Source of the DNA: an uncultured Coprococcus sp.
Lineage (GTDB): Bacteria > Bacillota > Clostridia > Lachnospirales > Lachnospiraceae
Direction: 5' to 3'
NCBI GenBank assembly: GCA_900557435.1
Contig: USSH01000029.1
Coordinates: 1-15,743, forward strand
Length of the DNA stretch: 15,743 nucleotides
The position numbers and the translations under genes were made by a program. The notes beneath the pieces are model-generated. The model was not told the origin of the DNA. It searched no databases and worked only from the letters and a program-made list of their open reading frames with translations. Positions 6,917-14,224 of this stretch are shown piece after piece. Each line of letters opens with the position of its first letter. The first letter of the stretch is position 1.

Positions 6917-8101
6917 TTATTTTAATACATCCTTGTAACTTACATGTCCATCCGGCTCCTTCGCATTATCCTCAAAATCATAATCATTCAGATTGACTGT
7001 GACACAATCTTCGTACAAATCTTTGAAACGGTCAAATCCAACATAATAATGCTTTCCAGTTTCAACAACATTACCATATGTGCCAACTAACGATCCTCCC
7101 CTTGGTTCCTGTGTCATTGTCTTTTCAATAGGGAAGTTACCATTTCCTTCCTTTATCACATTCTCATAACATCTATAGTAATAATAATCAAAGTTACCCG
7201 TCACATCAGTATTAGTTACTGTAATCTTATAAACCATATATACCATATTTCTCCACCCTGTTATGCCACGGCCGAAAGACTTACGTCTGAGGATATAATT
7301 ACCTACATATTCAAGACTAACCATACTCTCACTATCTATGCTGTTTTTTGCAAAATCAGCGTTTATATAATTCTCCGTCTCCTTCTTTAATTTGTCCCAA
7401 TCTTCTTCTGATAAATCATCTTCTGTAAAAACATACTTATCACATCCTGAGACAGTCATTGTCATCTCTGTTCTTGATGGAACTTTTCCATATGTTTCCA
7501 TGCACATTTCTGTCAAATCTGCATCTTCATTTCCCTTAAAGACAGCTCTTACGACTATCTGATCTCCGTTTGCTCCCGCATTCCATGTTTCAGGCACAAA
7601 ATCTATTTTTTTGTATTCATAATCATTATCTTTAATTGCACGGAACATATTTTCCGGATAAATTCCATAATAATTCAGACTCACATTCTCAAACGGATCA
7701 AATGTCTCTACCACCTGAAGACCACTAACTTCGATATCAACATTTTTGCACTCAAACACAATCCCATATTTGTCCTTAAACATTTCTTCATCAATATTCC
7801 ATGAATAAGTAATTTTATCGCCATTTTTCAAATCGACAGATTTGCTCCATCTTCCATCACGATCTATAGAACCTTCTACCGAATGGAGATCATCTATAAT
7901 CTCTGCTGCAGATTTATCTGTTATTTCCATGATCTGTTTTTCAATACCATTCTTATCAATCTGTGCTGTCACTGCGGCATATCCATCATATCCTGTAAGC
8001 TCATAGTCAAAATATTCACCCAGATCCACCTTCTTTATCCCGCAGCCACACAGCATAACTGCCAGCCCCAATGTTAAAATTGCAAATAATACCTTTTTCA
8101 T
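6917..8101 (-). CDS. Secreted lipoprotein with two related repeats, function unknown
   Basis: The 394-residue product begins with a lipoprotein signal: MKK, a hydrophobic core (residues 4-17) and the lipobox LCGC with lipidation at C20. It should be anchored to the outer face of the membrane. Two halves resemble each other: residues 25-127 and 137-219 each begin with a Y/F-G motif (ELTGYDGY; LNYYGIYP), contain NGDxI (93-97; 178-182) and finish in a V-SG turn (IEVSGL; MTVSGC), which suggests a duplicated beta-rich domain. A third part (about 255-394) is rich in tyrosine. I do not recognise a named family. Its AT-rich DNA (17 G+C of 60 at 7381-7440) differs from the exporter genes. Start: ATG at 8101 after AAGGAGAGGG. 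It lies directly behind the ilvE terminator and appears to be a separate unit. Confidence 0.85.
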   Translation of the reverse strand: MKKVLFAILTLGLAVMLCGCGIKKVDLGEYFDYELTGYDGYAAVTAQIDKNGIEKQIMEITDKSAAEIIDDLHSVEGSIDRDGRWSKSVDLKNGDKITYSWNIDEEMFKDKYGIVFECKNVDIEVSGLQVVETFDPFENVSLNYYGIYPENMFRAIKDNDYEYKKIDFVPETWNAGANGDQIVVRAVFKGNEDADLTEMCMETYGKVPSRTEMTMTVSGCDKYVFTEDDLSEEDWDKLKKETENYINADFAKNSIDSESMVSLEYVGNYILRRKSFGRGITGWRNMVYMVYKITVTNTDVTGNFDYYYYRCYENVIKEGNGNFPIEKTMTQEPRGGSLVGTYGNVVETGKHYYVGFDRFKDLYEDCVTVNLNDYDFEDNAKEPDGHVSYKDVLK

Positions 8102-8154
8102 AATACCCTCTCCTTTTCATATGTTATATTTGCTATTTGTTATGCTTGGATTAT

Positions 8155-8216
8155 AAAATAAAAAGACCTCACAGTCTTTCAGTCAATGTTTACACTGATC
8201 GCCTGTAAGGTCTTTT
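8155..8216 (-). terminator. Long intrinsic terminator after ilvE
   Basis: On the minus strand AAAAGACCTTACAG pairs with CTGTGAGGTCTTTT (one mismatch), with a second small stem (TCAGTGT / ACATTGA) inside, and is followed by TTTTTATTTTAT. It begins 41 bases after the ilvE stop codon. The nested stem is unusual but the outer stem plus T-run is a good terminator. Confidence 0.85.
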
Positions 8217-8257
8217 ATAGTTATATCTGCAATTTACTTTTTATGATCATATTATGA

Positions 8258-9283
8258 TTACTCGATTACCTTGAGCCATCCCTCTGGGCCTTCGATTCTG
8301 CCCATCTGGATTCCTGTAAGAGTATCATACAGCTTCTGGATAACTGGTCCCATCTTCTCCATACCGCTTGGGAAACAGATCTCCTTGCCGTGGTCGTTGA
8401 TCTTGCCTACTGGTGAGATTACTGCTGCTGTACCGCACAGACCGCACTCTGCAAAATCCTTAACCTCGTCGAAGTATACTTCTCTCTCCTCAGCCTCAAG
8501 TCCAAGGATATCCTTTGCAACCACCATAAGTGAACGTCTTGTGATCGATGGAAGGATACTGTTTGACTTAGGTGTAACTACCTTGCCATCCTTTGTAACG
8601 AAGATGAAGTTTGCTCCACCTGTCTCCTCAACCTTTGTTCTTGTAGCTGCATCGAGGTACATATTCTCATCGAATCCCTCTTTGTGTGCTGTAACTATTG
8701 CATGAAGGCTCATTGCATAGTTAAGACCAGCCTTGATATGTCCTGTTCCGTGAGGTGCTGCTCTATCAAAATCTGAAACCTTGATAGTGATTGGCTTTGC
8801 ACCGCCCTTGAAGTAAGGACCAACTGGTGTACAAAGGATTCTGAACTGATATTCATCTGCCGGCTTAACACCTATAACAGGGTTTGAACCGAACATATAT
8901 GGTCTGATATATAATGTAGCACCTGATCCGTAAGGTGGTACATAATCAATATTTGCCTTTACTGTATCTACTATTGCCTGTACAAATCTATCCTCTGGGA
9001 AAGGTGGCATCTCAAGTCTCTTTGCTGAGTCTGCCATTCTGCTTGCGTTCAGGTCAGGACGGAAACATACAACACGTCCATCCTCTGTTCTGTAAGCCTT
9101 CATTCCCTCAAAAACTGTCTGAGCGTACTGAAGAACACCTGCGCACTCGTTTAATACTACGTTAGGATCCTCTGTGAGTGTACCCTCATCCCATGCTCCA
9201 TCCTTATAATTTGCTACAAATCTCTTATCTGTCTGAACATAGCCAAATCCAAGGTTTGCCCAATCGATATTCTTCTTATCCAT
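8258..9283 (-). CDS. ilvE: Branched-chain amino acid aminotransferase
   Basis: This is a fold-type IV PLP-dependent aminotransferase that interconverts valine, leucine and isoleucine with their 2-oxo acids, using 2-oxoglutarate/glutamate, in the cytoplasm. The 341-residue length and the sequence match the longer BCAT type (BCAT2/eukaryotic-like) rather than the roughly 300-residue E. coli type. Diagnostic features are FGYVQTDK near the start, QTVFEGMKAYR (55-65), CFRPDLNASR (73-82), the PLP lysine K184 in GHIKAGLNYA, the EETGGANFIF segment (219-228) and a late CGTAAVISPVG (283-293). Start: ATG at 9283 behind AAAGGAAG. It is a single gene with a terminator at 8155-8216. The 146 bases upstream to 9430 show no T-box hallmarks and no convincing promoter. 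Confidence 0.95.
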   Translation of the reverse strand: MDKKNIDWANLGFGYVQTDKRFVANYKDGAWDEGTLTEDPNVVLNECAGVLQYAQTVFEGMKAYRTEDGRVVCFRPDLNASRMADSAKRLEMPPFPEDRFVQAIVDTVKANIDYVPPYGSGATLYIRPYMFGSNPVIGVKPADEYQFRILCTPVGPYFKGGAKPITIKVSDFDRAAPHGTGHIKAGLNYAMSLHAIVTAHKEGFDENMYLDAATRTKVEETGGANFIFVTKDGKVVTPKSNSILPSITRRSLMVVAKDILGLEAEEREVYFDEVKDFAECGLCGTAAVISPVGKINDHGKEICFPSGMEKMGPVIQKLYDTLTGIQMGRIEGPEGWLKVIE

Positions 9284-9563
9284 ATCTACATCTTCCTTTC
9301 ACTTTAGCTTGTGCTTTTTTATATGTGTCTGTTATATCACATTATTTCGCCTTTTTCCATATGTATATTAAACATTTGCTTGAAAAATTAAGGTTTTTCT
9401 TTCGAAAACGGCTAATTTTTTCACGTTACTTAGTATAATTTGATGATTTTCCCAAGTCTCCCTTTTATTTTATGACTACTGCCATCTGAGGGCAATATTT
9501 TTCTGGCTAAAATATTCTTCAGCATAATCTCCAACAACGCATATGCCTCTTCATAAGCCTTGT

Positions 9564-10703
9564 TTATTTTATTATACTCCACATGCCTATGAGCACCGCC
9601 AGAAACAGTACATTTGCCAATGTGAAATAAGCCAGATACCTTCCTCTGGCGCACTTGTCCTGTCTCGCCACATATTTGAATGAGATCAGACTCGCCATGG
9701 ATGCTATCAAAGTTCCAAGTCCGCCGAGATTGGTGCCGACTATCAGATCCGTGTATTTATCTGTAAATCCCGACAACAGCACCGCCGCTGGCACATTGCT
9801 TATGACCTGACTGGCAATGACAGAGGTGATCATCTCATGTCCGCCAAGCACATTCTCTACAAATATCCTGAAGCCATCGATTCTTCCCATATTTCCTATA
9901 AATACGAAGAATCCCACAAATGTGAATATCAGCGAATAGTCTACTTTCAGCAGTAATCTTCTCTGGCATATAAGAACAACCACAAGCACTACCGCAAATG
10001 TCACCCAGTATGGGACGATCCTCGCCACGGTGAGCAGCGACAGTACAAAGAGTATGATATATATCCCCACCAGCTTCCTGTCCACCTGTACATCTCCGTC
10101 CGAGAGTCTGATCTCAAGCTGCCTGTTTTTTCCTTTCATACATACTATGATCCATATCACAAGAAGCGCTGCCGATGCCACTGTATATGGCAGCATAAGC
10201 AATGCAAACCTGCCTGCACTGATTCCGGCAAGTCCATACAGATACAGATTCTGGGGATTGCCTATAGGTGTCAGCATACTGCCGAGATTTGCAGCTATGG
10301 TCTGGAGTGTTATCACAGGAACCATCCATCTGGTGAGGACCTCCTCCCCTGCCATTCCAAGAACCGTGAGTGTCATCGGCACAAATGTTATGAGCGACAC
10401 ATCATTTGTGATGAACATGCTGAAAAAGAAGCACATGAATACCAGCACAAATGTCACCGCCCGGAGCGAACCCATACGGTTTATCATGCTTTTCGCTATT
10501 ATGTTAAAAATCCCCTGCTGTGAAAATCCTGCGACCACCGTCATAAGGCAGAACAGGATTGCAAGCGTCCTGAAGTCTATGTAATCCACATACGCGCTGT
10601 CCGGCGGCACGACAAATGCTGATATCACCGCCAGCAGAAGTGCCACGGTAAGCACCGTCTCTTTGCGGACAAATTCTCCGATTTTCTTTATACCCCGGAT
10701 CAT
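9564..10703 (-). CDS. ArsB/SLC13-type (ion transporter superfamily) permease
   Basis: This 379-residue integral membrane protein is hydrophobic throughout, with helices at about residues 17-33, 45-62, 83-98, 103-117, 128-140, 168-188, 211-229, 233-247, 258-272, 292-312, 325-342 and 356-376. Two inverted-repeat signatures of the superfamily are clear. TND (99-101) with LTPIGNPQNLYLY (144-156) is in the first half. SNVPAAVLLSGF (302-313) with NLGGLGTLIAS (325-335) is in the second. The ion or anion moved (dicarboxylate, arsenite, sodium/proton exchange) cannot be chosen. It is a little shorter than typical ArsB (about 430). Its ATG at 10703 overlaps the stop of the HD-domain gene by four bases (ATGA), so the two are translationally coupled. 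No clear terminator follows; the next 134 bases hold only an AT-rich hairpin. Confidence 0.88.
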   Translation of the reverse strand: MIRGIKKIGEFVRKETVLTVALLLAVISAFVVPPDSAYVDYIDFRTLAILFCLMTVVAGFSQQGIFNIIAKSMINRMGSLRAVTFVLVFMCFFFSMFITNDVSLITFVPMTLTVLGMAGEEVLTRWMVPVITLQTIAANLGSMLTPIGNPQNLYLYGLAGISAGRFALLMLPYTVASAALLVIWIIVCMKGKNRQLEIRLSDGDVQVDRKLVGIYIILFVLSLLTVARIVPYWVTFAVVLVVVLICQRRLLLKVDYSLIFTFVGFFVFIGNMGRIDGFRIFVENVLGGHEMITSVIASQVISNVPAAVLLSGFTDKYTDLIVGTNLGGLGTLIASMASLISFKYVARQDKCARGRYLAYFTLANVLFLAVLIGMWSIIK

Positions 10704-11245
10704 GGCCTAAATGTCCTGAGTGCCTCTATAGTCTTGGTGATCAATTCATCAAGTGACCAGCCAAGCATGTCTGCACCGCGCTCGATGACCTCTCTGGAAC
10801 ATCCTGCCGCAAAGCCTTTGCTCTTGTATTTCTTCTTCACCGACTTGAGTTCGAGATCCTGAACGCTCTTTGATGGTCTCATAAGTGTGACCGCTCCGAT
10901 AAGTCCTGTGAGCTCGTCCACCGCGTAGAGGACCTTCTCCATCTCATGTTCCGGTTTTATGTCAACTGTGATGCCGTAGCCATGGCTTGCTGTCGCGTGT
11001 ATGATCCTCTCATCGACACCTCGCTCCCTCATGATCTCCTGGGACTTGATGCAGTGCTGCTCAGGATACTGCTCAAAGTCCAGATCATGGAGCAGTCCTA
11101 CTATTCCCCAGAATTCTTCCTCATCGCCATAACCAAGCTCCCTTGCAAAATATCTCATGGTTCCCTCTACTATCTGTGCATGCTCCAGATGGAACTCATC
11201 TTTGTTGTACTCTGTGAGTAATTCCCACGCTTCTTCTCTTGTCAT
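10700..11245 (-). CDS. HD-domain protein, probable metal-dependent phosphohydrolase
   Basis: The 181-residue protein is a compact HD-superfamily member. Candidate metal ligands are H22, the HD pair H53-D54 (in LLHDLDFE), H83 and H88 (in HATASHGYG), and D110 (in AVDELTG). A C-terminal helical part (about 135-181) carries KSKGFAAG (141-148), a segment often seen in stand-alone HD hydrolases of Clostridia. Function is likely hydrolysis of a phosphate-containing small molecule or nucleotide in the cytoplasm; the substrate is unknown. Start: ATG at 11245 with AGGAGG seven bases upstream. Its last codons overlap the permease start by four bases, so the pair forms one operon. A perfect 8-2-8 dyad lies shortly upstream of the ribosome binding site. 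Confidence 0.88.
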   Translation of the reverse strand: MTREEAWELLTEYNKDEFHLEHAQIVEGTMRYFARELGYGDEEEFWGIVGLLHDLDFEQYPEQHCIKSQEIMRERGVDERIIHATASHGYGITVDIKPEHEMEKVLYAVDELTGLIGAVTLMRPSKSVQDLELKSVKKKYKSKGFAAGCSREVIERGADMLGWSLDELITKTIEALRTFRP

Positions 11246-11266
11246 CTTTATTCCTCCTATTATTTA

Positions 11267-11284
11267 AGCAGTATTCATACTGCT
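11267..11284. promoter_or_regulatory. Perfect 18-bp dyad (8-2-8) upstream of the HD-permease operon
   Basis: AGCAGTAT and ATACTGCT are perfect 8-base arms around two bases. Just upstream is a second small inverted repeat (AAGTAA-CTTT-TTACTT, 11289-11304). The dyad lies 10 bases from the AGGAGG of the HD gene. With no T-run on the minus strand it is a poor terminator for the preceding gene (11379), so an operator or a leader hairpin is more likely. The cognate regulator is not visible here. Confidence 0.45.
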
Positions 11285-11378
11285 AATAAAGTAACTTTTT
11301 ACTTCTAAATTTTCAAATAGCACTAATATTCAATCCATAACTCACCTCATTTTAATCTAAAAATTTAAAAACAATATT

Positions 11379-11897
11379 TTATGGCAAACATTTCGAATTC
11401 TTAATTTCCATCATTTCTTCTTGATTCAAATTTTTAAATTCTATCCCAACAAAATCATCTCCTAGAACCAATAAATTATTTAAATCATTAATCCTATATG
11501 CATTTAGAACACCTTCTTCAATATCATCTTTTAATATTAAAATTGCATTTTCTGACTTCCAGAATTTAAATCTCCCATCTACGGTAACATTCATATTGTT
11601 CTCATTGAAATTCTTATTACATATACTAATTCCCATCCCCTCATTTATAATTACGGGAATATCACTAATATCATTAATTATTTCATCTTGAACAAAATAG
11701 CTAACATACTCTATCATTCCATCTTCTGGATTAATTGCTATGTCCAACGGAGGCTTGCGCTTATCCTCATAAAACAAATGGTAATTTTGTCCTATTCTTT
11801 TATCAACAACTGATATTTCAAATAAAACAAGCCCCTCACCCATACCTTCTATTTTTCGAATATATTTTTTGTTATTAAATACTTTTTCAAACTTCAC
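11379..11897 (-). CDS. Unrecognised AT-rich 172-residue protein, immunity-like in appearance
   Basis: I do not recognise a family. The product is soluble, without signal peptide or membrane helix, rich in Asn, Ile, Glu and Asp, and predicted beta-rich. A central segment (residues 50-72: P-L-D-I-A-I-N-P-E-D-G-M-I-E-Y) resembles the strand-turn-strand pattern of many small immunity proteins in polymorphic toxin loci; this is a resemblance, not an assignment. The start is a GTG at 11897 with AGAGG eight bases upstream. The next in-frame ATG is 18 codons in and has no better site. The DNA is very AT-rich (14 G+C of 60 at 11401-11460, against 31 of 60 at 4021-4080 in the exporter), which suggests acquisition by transfer. 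It lies 66 bases after the gene at 11964, in the same direction, so the two may share a transcript. Confidence 0.75.
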   Translation of the reverse strand: MKFEKVFNNKKYIRKIEGMGEGLVLFEISVVDKRIGQNYHLFYEDKRKPPLDIAINPEDGMIEYVSYFVQDEIINDISDIPVIINEGMGISICNKNFNENNMNVTVDGRFKFWKSENAILILKDDIEEGVLNAYRINDLNNLLVLGDDFVGIEFKNLNQEEMMEIKNSKCLP

Positions 11898-11963
11898 TTT
11901 TTTTGCCTCTCTAATTAATCATTCTTCTGCTCCCCCCAAAAATGTCGTAGCTGTACTCGGATA

Positions 11964-12467
11964 CTATTTTTCATTATGTATCAGAAAATATACTTCATCC
12001 TTAAGCCAATGTTTGTTCTTTTCATAAAGATAGTTATAATTCGCATCTGTATAATATTCCATTGGAAATATGCTGTTATCTTTACCCTGAATAATATGTG
12101 GAGAATCAGCAGTGTATCCTAATTCAAGCCATAGCTCCGTTAGTCCCATTAAGCCATCAATACAATTTGTATTTTTATCTTTTAGGAATTTATTAACTCG
12201 AGCAGCTCTTAACTTTCTATCCTCTAAATCATCTGGATTTTTTTCTTCTTTAGCCAGCTCATAAAGAGTATCCATAACATCCTCTAGATCATAATCACTA
12301 GAACCTGCCAACTCACATATTTCAATTCTATCATCTCCTTTTTCCAGTTGTTCTTTCGCATATTCTATTATTTCATTTATAGAAATTTGCTTTTCTAATA
12401 ATCCTCTATATAACAATTTCCAGGTTATATTTAACTTAAGTTCTTTAATATCTGCTATTTTTATCAT
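11964..12467 (-). CDS. DUF2247-like protein
   Basis: This 167-residue soluble, mostly helical protein resembles the uncharacterised DUF2247 family. Visible features are a W16-K-L-L-Y-R-G start, a helical EIIEYAKEQLEKGD segment (32-45), an I-C-E-L-A motif (50-54), a DLEDVMDTLYELAK helix (60-72), and an aromatic-rich C-terminus (YYTDANYNYLY, 138-148). Family members often occur as orphan genes or near polymorphic toxins, so an immunity role is possible but unproved; no toxin is visible. It starts at ATG 12467. The nearest purine-rich site (GGAG) is 13 bases away, so translation may be weak or depend on the preceding gene, which ends 52 bases upstream. The DNA is AT-rich like its neighbour at 11379. 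Confidence 0.7.
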   Translation of the reverse strand: MIKIADIKELKLNITWKLLYRGLLEKQISINEIIEYAKEQLEKGDDRIEICELAGSSDYDLEDVMDTLYELAKEEKNPDDLEDRKLRAARVNKFLKDKNTNCIDGLMGLTELWLELGYTADSPHIIQGKDNSIFPMEYYTDANYNYLYEKNKHWLKDEVYFLIHNEK

Positions 12468-12519
12468 GGTTTTATTGGCACTCCATTCACCGCTCCATTT
12501 TGAATAAACATTCTCTGTG

Positions 12520-13146
12520 TTACTTTTCCATCATGTAATCTATTATTGCATCACTGTTATCTTCAAACATCCTGCAAAGCTCCATCAACTCTTCATCACT
12601 AAAATCGGATAAATAGATTCCTTCCCCAGCCTCTTTATCTTCTATCATTTCTCCATTCTCAATTTTTAATTTACCCTTTCCAAGCCATGCCATCATACTA
12701 ACGATATCATCAAACTGTATTTCTTTCTCAGATATCTGTGCAGCTGCCATCTCGCAGCCCTTATGAAATTCATCAAGTATTTTAGAATTTCGCCCCGTAT
12801 TACAAAACGAATCGTATTCCGCCAGCAACTGATCGACGCTCGTGTAATCAATCACATATTCCGGCACAAATAACCGAATCTCCAGAATTCTCGCATAAAT
12901 TAAATACCGATCCACAGACATGCTCTTCCAATTTATGCCATCCAGATTGAAGTCGAAAGAAAATAAATCCAGAGTTCCTTCAATTGACAGATCGTGTTGA
13001 TACTTCCAATTTGCATCCAGCATTTCCGATATTCGTTCATAATACATCTGCCGCCTTTTATCTACAGTCTTTGCTATTATCCCACCTATCACAAAAACTG
13101 CTGCTACGACGGCAAGCACTTTTACATATATTCTTTTCTTTCCCAT
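12520..13146 (-). CDS. Membrane-anchored protein of unknown function, paralogue 2 of a tandem pair
   Basis: The 208-residue product has a basic MGKKR start and one hydrophobic helix (about residues 8-27, ending GGIIA), then a soluble domain that should face outward if the positive-inside rule holds. It clearly aligns with its neighbour at 13179-13802. Shared positions include VDQLLxEY (104-111), FCxTG (114-118), LDEF (124-127), LKIENG (160-165) and a closing LxELCxxFExNS (188-199). I do not recognise the family. Start: ATG at 13146 with GAGGAG upstream, 32 bases after the stop of the paralogue, so the two are cotranscribed. Cysteines at residues 114, 131 and 191 are shared with the paralogue; whether they form a disulfide is not known. 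Confidence 0.85.
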   Translation of the reverse strand: MGKKRIYVKVLAVVAAVFVIGGIIAKTVDKRRQMYYERISEMLDANWKYQHDLSIEGTLDLFSFDFNLDGINWKSMSVDRYLIYARILEIRLFVPEYVIDYTSVDQLLAEYDSFCNTGRNSKILDEFHKGCEMAAAQISEKEIQFDDIVSMMAWLGKGKLKIENGEMIEDKEAGEGIYLSDFSDEELMELCRMFEDNSDAIIDYMMEK

Positions 13147-13178
13147 AAAATCTCCTCATCTGTTGGAACGCCCGCCAT

Positions 13179-13802
13179 TTAATCACGCATCCAGTCTAAT
13201 AGAATTTCACTATTCTCCTCAAATTTTTTGCACAATTCCAGCCATTCATCATCACCAATATCCATGTCGTAAATTTCATCTCCCAAATCTTTAATTTCAA
13301 CAACATTTCCGTTCTCAATTTTCAGGGCACCTATTCCCATCCGCCTCACATAAAAAGGTATATCGCTGGGATTAATTCCCGGCGCACCACTTGATGCATA
13401 CTCACAAGCCATGTTAAATTCATCCAGCATTTCCGATTTCTGACCCGTCTCACAAAACGCTTCGTATTCCTGCAGCAGTTGATCCACGTCCGAATACTCC
13501 ATTTCTTTATATTGGGTTGTAAATAACCGAATCTCCAGAATTTGCGTATAGATTGACTTTTTATCTATATACATCCCCTCCGGATATTCTATTCCATCCC
13601 AACTGTATTTAGCTTCTCCTGTAATCGACAGTGCTTTTCGATACCACCCATTTAAATTGACCATCTCTGCCACCCGATTCAAGTACTCTTCTTCCACTTG
13701 TTCTCGTATCCTTCTATCGACCGCTACTGCGGTCACACCGCCGATTAGGGCAACGATTACGATCGCTGCCAGCCATCTTATAGCTTTTCGTCTTTTACCC
13801 AT
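13179..13802 (-). CDS. Membrane-anchored protein of unknown function, paralogue 1 of a tandem pair
   Basis: This 207-residue protein has the same design as the next gene: MGKRRK basic start, one hydrophobic segment (about residues 9-28, with GG at 21-22), a charged linker helix (30-48) and a conserved acidic domain with VDQLLQEY (106-113), FCETG (116-120), LDEF (126-129), LKIENG (160-165) and a WLELCKKFEENSE ending (187-199). It is not in a family I know. At DNA level both genes share an identical 22-base run (13521-13542 and 12868-12889), pointing to a fairly recent tandem duplication followed by divergence of the first half of the outer domain. Start: ATG at 13802 with GGAGGG five bases upstream. 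It is the first gene after the intergenic region shared with the LytTR regulator, so it is the best candidate for control by it. Confidence 0.85.
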   Translation of the reverse strand: MGKRRKAIRWLAAIVIVALIGGVTAVAVDRRIREQVEEEYLNRVAEMVNLNGWYRKALSITGEAKYSWDGIEYPEGMYIDKKSIYTQILEIRLFTTQYKEMEYSDVDQLLQEYEAFCETGQKSEMLDEFNMACEYASSGAPGINPSDIPFYVRRMGIGALKIENGNVVEIKDLGDEIYDMDIGDDEWLELCKKFEENSEILLDWMRD

Positions 13803-13860
13803 GAATACCCTCCAATTTTCGCATGCTGAAATATAGTTTTTGCACAGAAAAGTTTTTTTC

Positions 13861-13923
13861 TCACAATTTAATACAGAATTGTAATTGCTTCTTGCAATTG
13901 TCCCTCCTAAATTTAATTTTCAT
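13861..13923 (-). CDS. Possible 20-residue cationic peptide ORF upstream of the paralogue pair
   Basis: ATG at 13923 is preceded by AGAGGAG at a suitable distance of about six bases and opens a 20-codon frame (M-K-I-K-F-R-R-D-N-C ... ending F-C-I-K-L) that stops at TGA 13861-13863. The product is strongly basic with two cysteines, nothing like AgrD as far as I can tell. A second ribosome-binding-site-like AGGAGGG lies inside it. It could be a leader peptide, a small secreted or toxic peptide, or chance; only the ribosome binding site and its position between the regulator and the paralogues speak for it. Confidence 0.2.
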   Translation of the reverse strand: MKIKFRRDNCKKQLQFCIKL

Positions 13924-13995
13924 TTTTCTCTCCTCTTTTGCTTTTTGTTGTTTTCAGTTTAAATAACTTTCTCAGATTTTTCGACAATAATTCCG

Positions 13996-14030
13996 CCAAA
14001 CGAAAGTTTTTTCGACCAAACAAAGATTTT
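13996..14030. repeat. Tandem CCAAAC direct repeats, 20-bp period (possible LytTR boxes)
   Basis: Two imperfect copies begin with CCAAAC at 13996 and 14016, match at 14 of 20 positions and are spaced by close to two helical turns. Read on the minus strand they contain TTTCGTTTGG and TTTGTTTGG, and the first copy matches 8 of 9 positions of the published AgrA-type LytTR half-site pattern. LytTR sites are usually paired direct repeats 21-22 bp apart, so 20 is slightly short. Location beside a LytTR gene supports the reading. Confidence 0.3.
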
Positions 14031-14169
14031 AACAAAAATTTAGCCTAGACAACCATCATTACGCGCTATTTTCTTTAGGCCATCACTTATCCCTCCACCG
14101 ATCAATGATTACATCATTATATAGACGTTGTCATACAGTTCTCTACTATTACGTCGATTTTTGCACAAT

Positions 14170-14190
14170 GAAATGCAATTTTTGCATTTC
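14170..14190. promoter_or_regulatory. Perfect 9-3-9 dyad upstream of the LytTR regulator gene
   Basis: GAAATGCAA and TTGCATTTC are perfect 9-base arms around TTT. The dyad ends 25 bases before the extended -10-like element, placing it at or just upstream of the -35 region, a position suited to an activator or to autoregulation by the regulator. No T-run follows that would make it a terminator. Confidence 0.45.
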
Positions 14191-14215
14191 TTCGTATTCT
14201 CTCAGATTTTATTTA

Positions 14216-14224
14216 TGCTAAAAT
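14216..14224 (+). promoter_or_regulatory. Probable extended -10 element of the two-component operon
   Basis: TGCTAAAAT is an extended -10 (TGn plus TAAAAT). There is no recognisable -35 at 17 bases, which fits a promoter needing an activator. A start near 14231 would leave a leader of about 30 bases with the ribosome binding site AAAGGAG. Confidence 0.4.

Noticed and set aside
9430..9654. 74-codon minus-strand frame overlapping the end of the permease and extending 134 bases past it
   Set aside because: Its start lies inside the permease gene in another frame and has no ribosome binding site there; the part beyond the permease looks protein-like but I find no recognisable motif or convincing start. 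It may be a remnant, but I cannot support it.
14168..14221. Plus-strand 17-codon frame starting ATG AAA TGC before the LytTR regulator
   Set aside because: No ribosome binding site precedes it and the dyad at 14170-14190 explains its sequence better.
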